The notes under the pieces were generated by a model. It saw only the letters and a list, made by a program, of their open reading frames with translations, was not told where the DNA came from and ran no database searches. The position numbers and the translations under genes were made by a program. Positions 60,842 to 64,000 of a stretch of DNA of 64,000 bases are shown one piece after another. Origin of the DNA: Nocardioides gansuensis (lineage in GTDB: Bacteria; Actinomycetota; Actinomycetes; Propionibacteriales; Nocardioidaceae). Position 1 is the stretch's first letter. Every line of letters starts with the position of its first letter. The stretch spans positions 248,001-312,000 of the forward strand of contig NZ_QDGZ01000007.1 of NCBI RefSeq assembly GCF_003076135.1. The letters run 5' to 3'.

Positions 60842-63553
60842 GTGAAGATCGGACGCCGCCGCTCCCTCTCCGCACGCGGCGGGCGCCTGCGCGCCGCGTT
60901 CCTCGTGCTCAACCTCGACGGCATGGGCGGCACGTCGCGCTCGGCGATCACCCAGGCCAACGCGCTGGCGCGCCGCGGGCACCTCGACGTGCGGCTGGTG
61001 TCGGTCACCCGGTCCGGCGACCGGCCGCACTACGACATCGATCCGTCGATCAGGGTGGACTACCTCTGCGACGTCCGACCGGCCGACCAGGGTGTGGCAG
61101 ACCCGCGGGCCGACCGGCCCTCGGTGCTCGTCCCGAAGCGCTGGGACGGGCAGTTCTCGGCGCTCACCGACCACGGGCTCTCGGCCCACCTCCCCGAGCT
61201 CGACGTGGACGTCCTGGTCACGGTCACCCCGGCGCTGCTAGCGGTCGCCGTCCAGCTCGTACGGCGCGGGGTCGCGATCGTCCACCAGGAGCACCGGTCC
61301 TCGGCCGACCGGGTAGGCGGCATGGAGCCACTGCTGGCCTTCGCCCCCCGTGCTGACGCCGTCGCGCTGCTGACCGAGTCGACCGCCTCCTGGCTGGCCG
61401 CCCAGCTCGGCGCCGTGGCCCCCGAGATCGTGGTGATGCCCAACCCGCTCCCGATCGCCGAGCAGCCCCGCTCGTCCCTCGACTCGCGCACCATCGTGGC
61501 GGCGGGACGGATCGTGCAGGAGAAGCAGTTCATCCACCTGGTGCGCGCCTTCGAGCAGGTCGCCGACGAGCTGCCGGGCTGGCGGGTCCGGATCCTCGGC
61601 GACGGCCCGCTGCGCGAGGAGCTGGTCGCGCACGTCGCCAAAGCCGGGCTCGCGGACCGGGTCGAGCTGCCCGGATCGGTCACCGACATGGCACCCGAGT
61701 GGGCAGCCGCGGCCGTGTGCGCCCTGTCGTCGAGGACCGAGGGCTTCCCGCTCGTCGCCCAGGAGGCGATGAGCGCCGGCGTACCCGTCGTCACCTACGA
61801 CTGCCCCTCCGGCCCGCGCGAGCTCGTCGAGCACGAGGTGAGCGGGCTGCTGGTCGGGGCCGGCTCGAAGGCCGGGCTCGCGGCCGCGCTGCTGCGGCTC
61901 GGCGCCGACGACGACCTGCGCGAGCGGCTCGGCGCGGGCGCCCTCGAGGCCGCGAAGCGCTACGACGCCGACGTGATCGCCGCGCAGTGGGAGGAGGTCT
62001 TCGGCCGCGTCGTCGACCGCCGCCGCGCGATAGTCCGTGACGAAGGGACCCTCCAGGAGGGTGGCACGAGGGTCCGATCGTCACGGACTACGCCGCCGTT
62101 CACCCGGGAGCAGGGACCGGTCGACCCGCCCCTGGTCACGCCCGTCGAGGCGCGGCACGAGGCGCTGACGCTCGCCACGCGCGCGGCCGACCGCGCCGGC
62201 GACGGCTGGTTCGTGATCCCGCTGCACGACGCGGCAGCGCCCACCGTCGTCGTACCCGCCGCGCACCGGCGTGCCTTCCTCGACGGGCTCGCCGACGCGC
62301 CCGACCACCTCTCGCTGCGCGACCCCGGGGACCGGGGCTGGCCCGAGCGGCGCGGCACGGTCGAGGCGATGCGGGCCACGCTGGCCAATGCCGCGCCCAA
62401 CCGGCTCGCGCTCGAGCCGTGGCCGCGGGCGAAGGGACGCCGGTCGCACCTGGCGGAGGACGCGGGCGTCGAGATCGAGTTCTGGGACCGGCTGCCCGAC
62501 GGGACGCTCGTCGCGCCTCGCCCCAACCGCTGGACCTCACGCGTGCCGGCCGAGGCGCCGCGGACACAGGTCTCCGTCGCCGGCGTGACCGTGCCGACGG
62601 TCGCCGCGATGGCCACGCCGACCGCCCACGAGGTCACCTTCCCGATCGACGTGGTCTACACCTGGGTCGACGGCGACGACCCGGAGTGGCAGGCCGCGCG
62701 CGACGCCCGTGAGGGCTCGGACGCCCGCCGGGAGGCGGCGGGCCAGGCTCGGTTCCGGTCCCGCGACGAGCTGCGCTACTCGATGCGCAGCGTCCACGCC
62801 CACGCCCCGTGGGTGCGCACCATCCATCTGGTCACCGCTGGGCAGCGACCGGAGTGGCTCGCGGACGACCCACGCGTCAAGGTCGTCGACCACCGCGAGA
62901 TCCTGCCGGCCGACGCGCTGCCGACCTTCAACTCGCAGGCGATCGAGACCGCCCTGCACCGGGTGCCCGGGCTGGCGGAGCACTTCGTCTACGTCAACGA
63001 CGACGTCTTCCTCGGCCGGCCGGTGCGGCCGGAGCTGTTCTTCTCCCCCGGCGGCGACTTCGCGGCGTACGTCGGCGACGGGGCGATCGGGCTGCCCGGC
63101 AGCGCCAACAAGCCGTTCCTGCACGCGGCAGCCAACAACCGGCGGCTCCTCGAGGACGCCTTCGGCGTGACGATCACCCAGGTGATGGCGCACACGCCGC
63201 ACCCGCAGCGGATCTCGGTGCTGCGCGAGGTCGAGGAGCGCTTCCCCGAGGCGCTGGCCCGCACCGCCCGCGCCCCGTTCAGGTCGGAGGGCGACGTCTC
63301 GCTGCTCTCCTCGCTGGCGCAGCACTACGGGCTGCTGACCGGTACGGCGTTCGAGGGCGCCGCCGAGCACGCGTTCGTCGACCTCAGCAACGCCCGCGTG
63401 GAGCGCCAGCTGCGCCAGCTCCGCGCCCGGGACAAGCACTTCTTCTGCGTCGGCGACCACCACGACTTCGCCGTCGACGCGGCCGAGGTCGACCAGTTGC
63501 TCGGCGACTTCCTCGAGGACTACTTCCCCGTCAGGGCGCCCTGGGAGCGCTGA
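60842..63553 (+). CDS. GT4 glycosyltransferase fused to a Stealth phosphotransferase
   Basis: A 903-residue protein. Residues 1-395 are GT-B family 4 (VLNLDGMGGTSRSAITQANA; VVMPNPLP; AAGRIVQEKQFIHLVRAFEQ; SSRTEGFPLVAQEAMSAGVP). From about 595 the Stealth CR1 IDVVYTWVDGDDPEWQAARD, CR2 RSRDELRYSMRSVHAHAPWV, CR3 and CR4 (PFRSEGDVSLLSSLAQHYG) follow. Stealth proteins add hexose-1-phosphate to surface polysaccharides. Residues about 397-416 (AIVRDEGTLQEGGTRVRSSR) come from a palindromic element. Confidence 0.93.
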   Translation: MKIGRRRSLSARGGRLRAAFLVLNLDGMGGTSRSAITQANALARRGHLDVRLVSVTRSGDRPHYDIDPSIRVDYLCDVRPADQGVADPRADRPSVLVPKRWDGQFSALTDHGLSAHLPELDVDVLVTVTPALLAVAVQLVRRGVAIVHQEHRSSADRVGGMEPLLAFAPRADAVALLTESTASWLAAQLGAVAPEIVVMPNPLPIAEQPRSSLDSRTIVAAGRIVQEKQFIHLVRAFEQVADELPGWRVRILGDGPLREELVAHVAKAGLADRVELPGSVTDMAPEWAAAAVCALSSRTEGFPLVAQEAMSAGVPVVTYDCPSGPRELVEHEVSGLLVGAGSKAGLAAALLRLGADDDLRERLGAGALEAAKRYDADVIAAQWEEVFGRVVDRRRAIVRDEGTLQEGGTRVRSSRTTPPFTREQGPVDPPLVTPVEARHEALTLATRAADRAGDGWFVIPLHDAAAPTVVVPAAHRRAFLDGLADAPDHLSLRDPGDRGWPERRGTVEAMRATLANAAPNRLALEPWPRAKGRRSHLAEDAGVEIEFWDRLPDGTLVAPRPNRWTSRVPAEAPRTQVSVAGVTVPTVAAMATPTAHEVTFPIDVVYTWVDGDDPEWQAARDAREGSDARREAAGQARFRSRDELRYSMRSVHAHAPWVRTIHLVTAGQRPEWLADDPRVKVVDHREILPADALPTFNSQAIETALHRVPGLAEHFVYVNDDVFLGRPVRPELFFSPGGDFAAYVGDGAIGLPGSANKPFLHAAANNRRLLEDAFGVTITQVMAHTPHPQRISVLREVEERFPEALARTARAPFRSEGDVSLLSSLAQHYGLLTGTAFEGAAEHAFVDLSNARVERQLRQLRARDKHFFCVGDHHDFAVDAAEVDQLLGDFLEDYFPVRAPWER
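62032..62089. repeat. palindromic element inside the GT4-Stealth gene
   Basis: AGTCCGTGACGA (62032) and TCGTCACGGACT (62078) pair perfectly over 12 bp; inside, GGACCCT and AGGGTCC pair as well. It is unrelated in sequence to the GGTCTCGAC family. It codes the linker between the GT4 domain and the Stealth half. Confidence 0.85.
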
Positions 63554-63554
63554 C

Positions 63555-64000
63555 TCAGCGGCGCCAGAAGGAGCGCCGCGGAGCCGTGGCCTCGCCCAGC
63601 CGGCCGCGCAGCGACTCGATCTCCGCCCGCAGCTCGGCGATCTCCGCATCCTTCTTGCGCCGCAGCTCGCGACGGGCCTGGGTCACCTTCTCGGTCGTCG
63701 CGTCCATGGCGACGGCCGCCGCGAAGTCGAACATCTCGGCGTACTCCGCCTCGCACTCCCCCAGCGTCGCCACCGCGGCGGCGTCGTCGGGCACCTCGAC
63801 GAGCACGTTCATCGCGTCCCAGGTGCGCGACGCGAGGTCGCGCAGCTGCGGCGGCACGGCGATGTCGTCCCACGAGATCGCGGACCTGTTGAGCCTGGCG
63901 TCGATGAAGTCGTCGACGGGGTGGGGGCTGATCGACGGGTCGGGCGAGTAGGTGAGCCCGAGCTGCGAGCCGGCGCGGGCCATCGCGGCCCGCCAGTCGC
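63555..64000 (-). CDS. C-terminal part of a protein with a coiled-coil end (cut by window edge)
   Basis: The frame is open to the window edge (DWRAAMARAGSQLGLTYSPD precedes the first ATG), so this is the last ~148 codons. It has FIDARLNRSAISWDDIAVPP, LASRTWDAMNVLV and a terminal coiled coil (VTQARRELRRKKDAEIAELR). It resembles the end of sulfotransferase- or glycosyl-type proteins next to surface polysaccharide genes, but the catalytic part is outside. It converges on the Stealth gene. Confidence 0.75.
   Translation of the reverse strand, partial: DWRAAMARAGSQLGLTYSPDPSISPHPVDDFIDARLNRSAISWDDIAVPPQLRDLASRTWDAMNVLVEVPDDAAAVATLGECEAEYAEMFDFAAAVAMDATTEKVTQARRELRRKKDAEIAELRAEIESLRGRLGEATAPRRSFWRR

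Overview
The window is 64 kb of very GC-rich DNA with GTG/ATG starts, many 4-base ATGA/GTGA start-stop overlaps and actinobacterial protein families. It looks like a Nocardioides-type actinobacterial chromosome (Nocardioidaceae is an inference from protein content and style). Much of it follows the gene order known from the Mycobacterium tuberculosis Rv1014c-Rv1079 region: pth, rplY, prs, glmU, mfd, mazG, eno, ftsB, DUF501, ppx, then cbs with a GDSL hydrolase and metB. Genes of other kinds are interleaved.

Layout. 1-6 kb: start of cystathionine gamma-synthase, a SigE-type ECF sigma factor with a tiny membrane protein, msrA, small conserved genes, an LD-carboxypeptidase/MccF-like gene, an IS5 remnant around a ridA-like gene, and a DUF222/HNH gene. 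6-14 kb: AarF-type kinase, MalY/PatB aminotransferase, a MoxR ATPase-OsmC-VWA operon, and a small membrane gene beside an SPFH gene. 14-22 kb: a twice-frameshifted DinB gene, VOC protein, membrane protein with DUF2867, a two-component system whose regulator is frameshifted, YchJ, YigZ, YihY, TauE/SafE. 22-31 kb: lipoprotein, cystathionine beta-synthase, SGNH hydrolase, Bax-inhibitor-1 protein, a tRNA with anticodon UAA, peptide deformylase, ACT protein, DUF2505, uracil-DNA glycosylase. 31-39 kb: a DUF501-Ppx fusion, ftsB, eno, a MazG-gluconokinase fusion, a SurA-like lipoprotein, mfd. 39-46 kb: a secreted protein gene with an internal TAG, lytic transglycosylase, CysQ-like phosphatase, two LuxR regulators around a histidine kinase, DegT aminotransferase. 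46-54 kb: pth, rplY, membrane genes, pepN, prs, glmU, DUF1918. 54-64 kb: a membrane metalloprotease with a PqqD/RRE-like N-terminus translationally coupled to a repetitive protein with a leader-like N-terminus, tRNA-Gln, SLOG protein, LigC-type ligase, a GT4-Stealth glycosyltransferase, and the end of a further gene.

Two signals stand out. First, short palindromic repeats related to GGTCTCGACTTCGCTCGACC sit both between genes and inside reading frames. They add in-frame peptides to VWA, DUF2505, Ppx, MazG-GntK, Mfd and PepN, and an unrelated palindrome does the same in the GT4-Stealth protein. In one case the repeat is the linker that fuses DUF501 to Ppx with no start codon in the linker itself. 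This resembles the palindromic elements described inside Rickettsia genes. Second, the 54-58.2 kb pair (RRE-like/M50-like membrane protease plus a secreted-looking repeat protein with two matching APID modules) looks like a dedicated protease-substrate or peptide maturation and export system. Several genes are broken by single-base events, which could be real decay or sequencing error.
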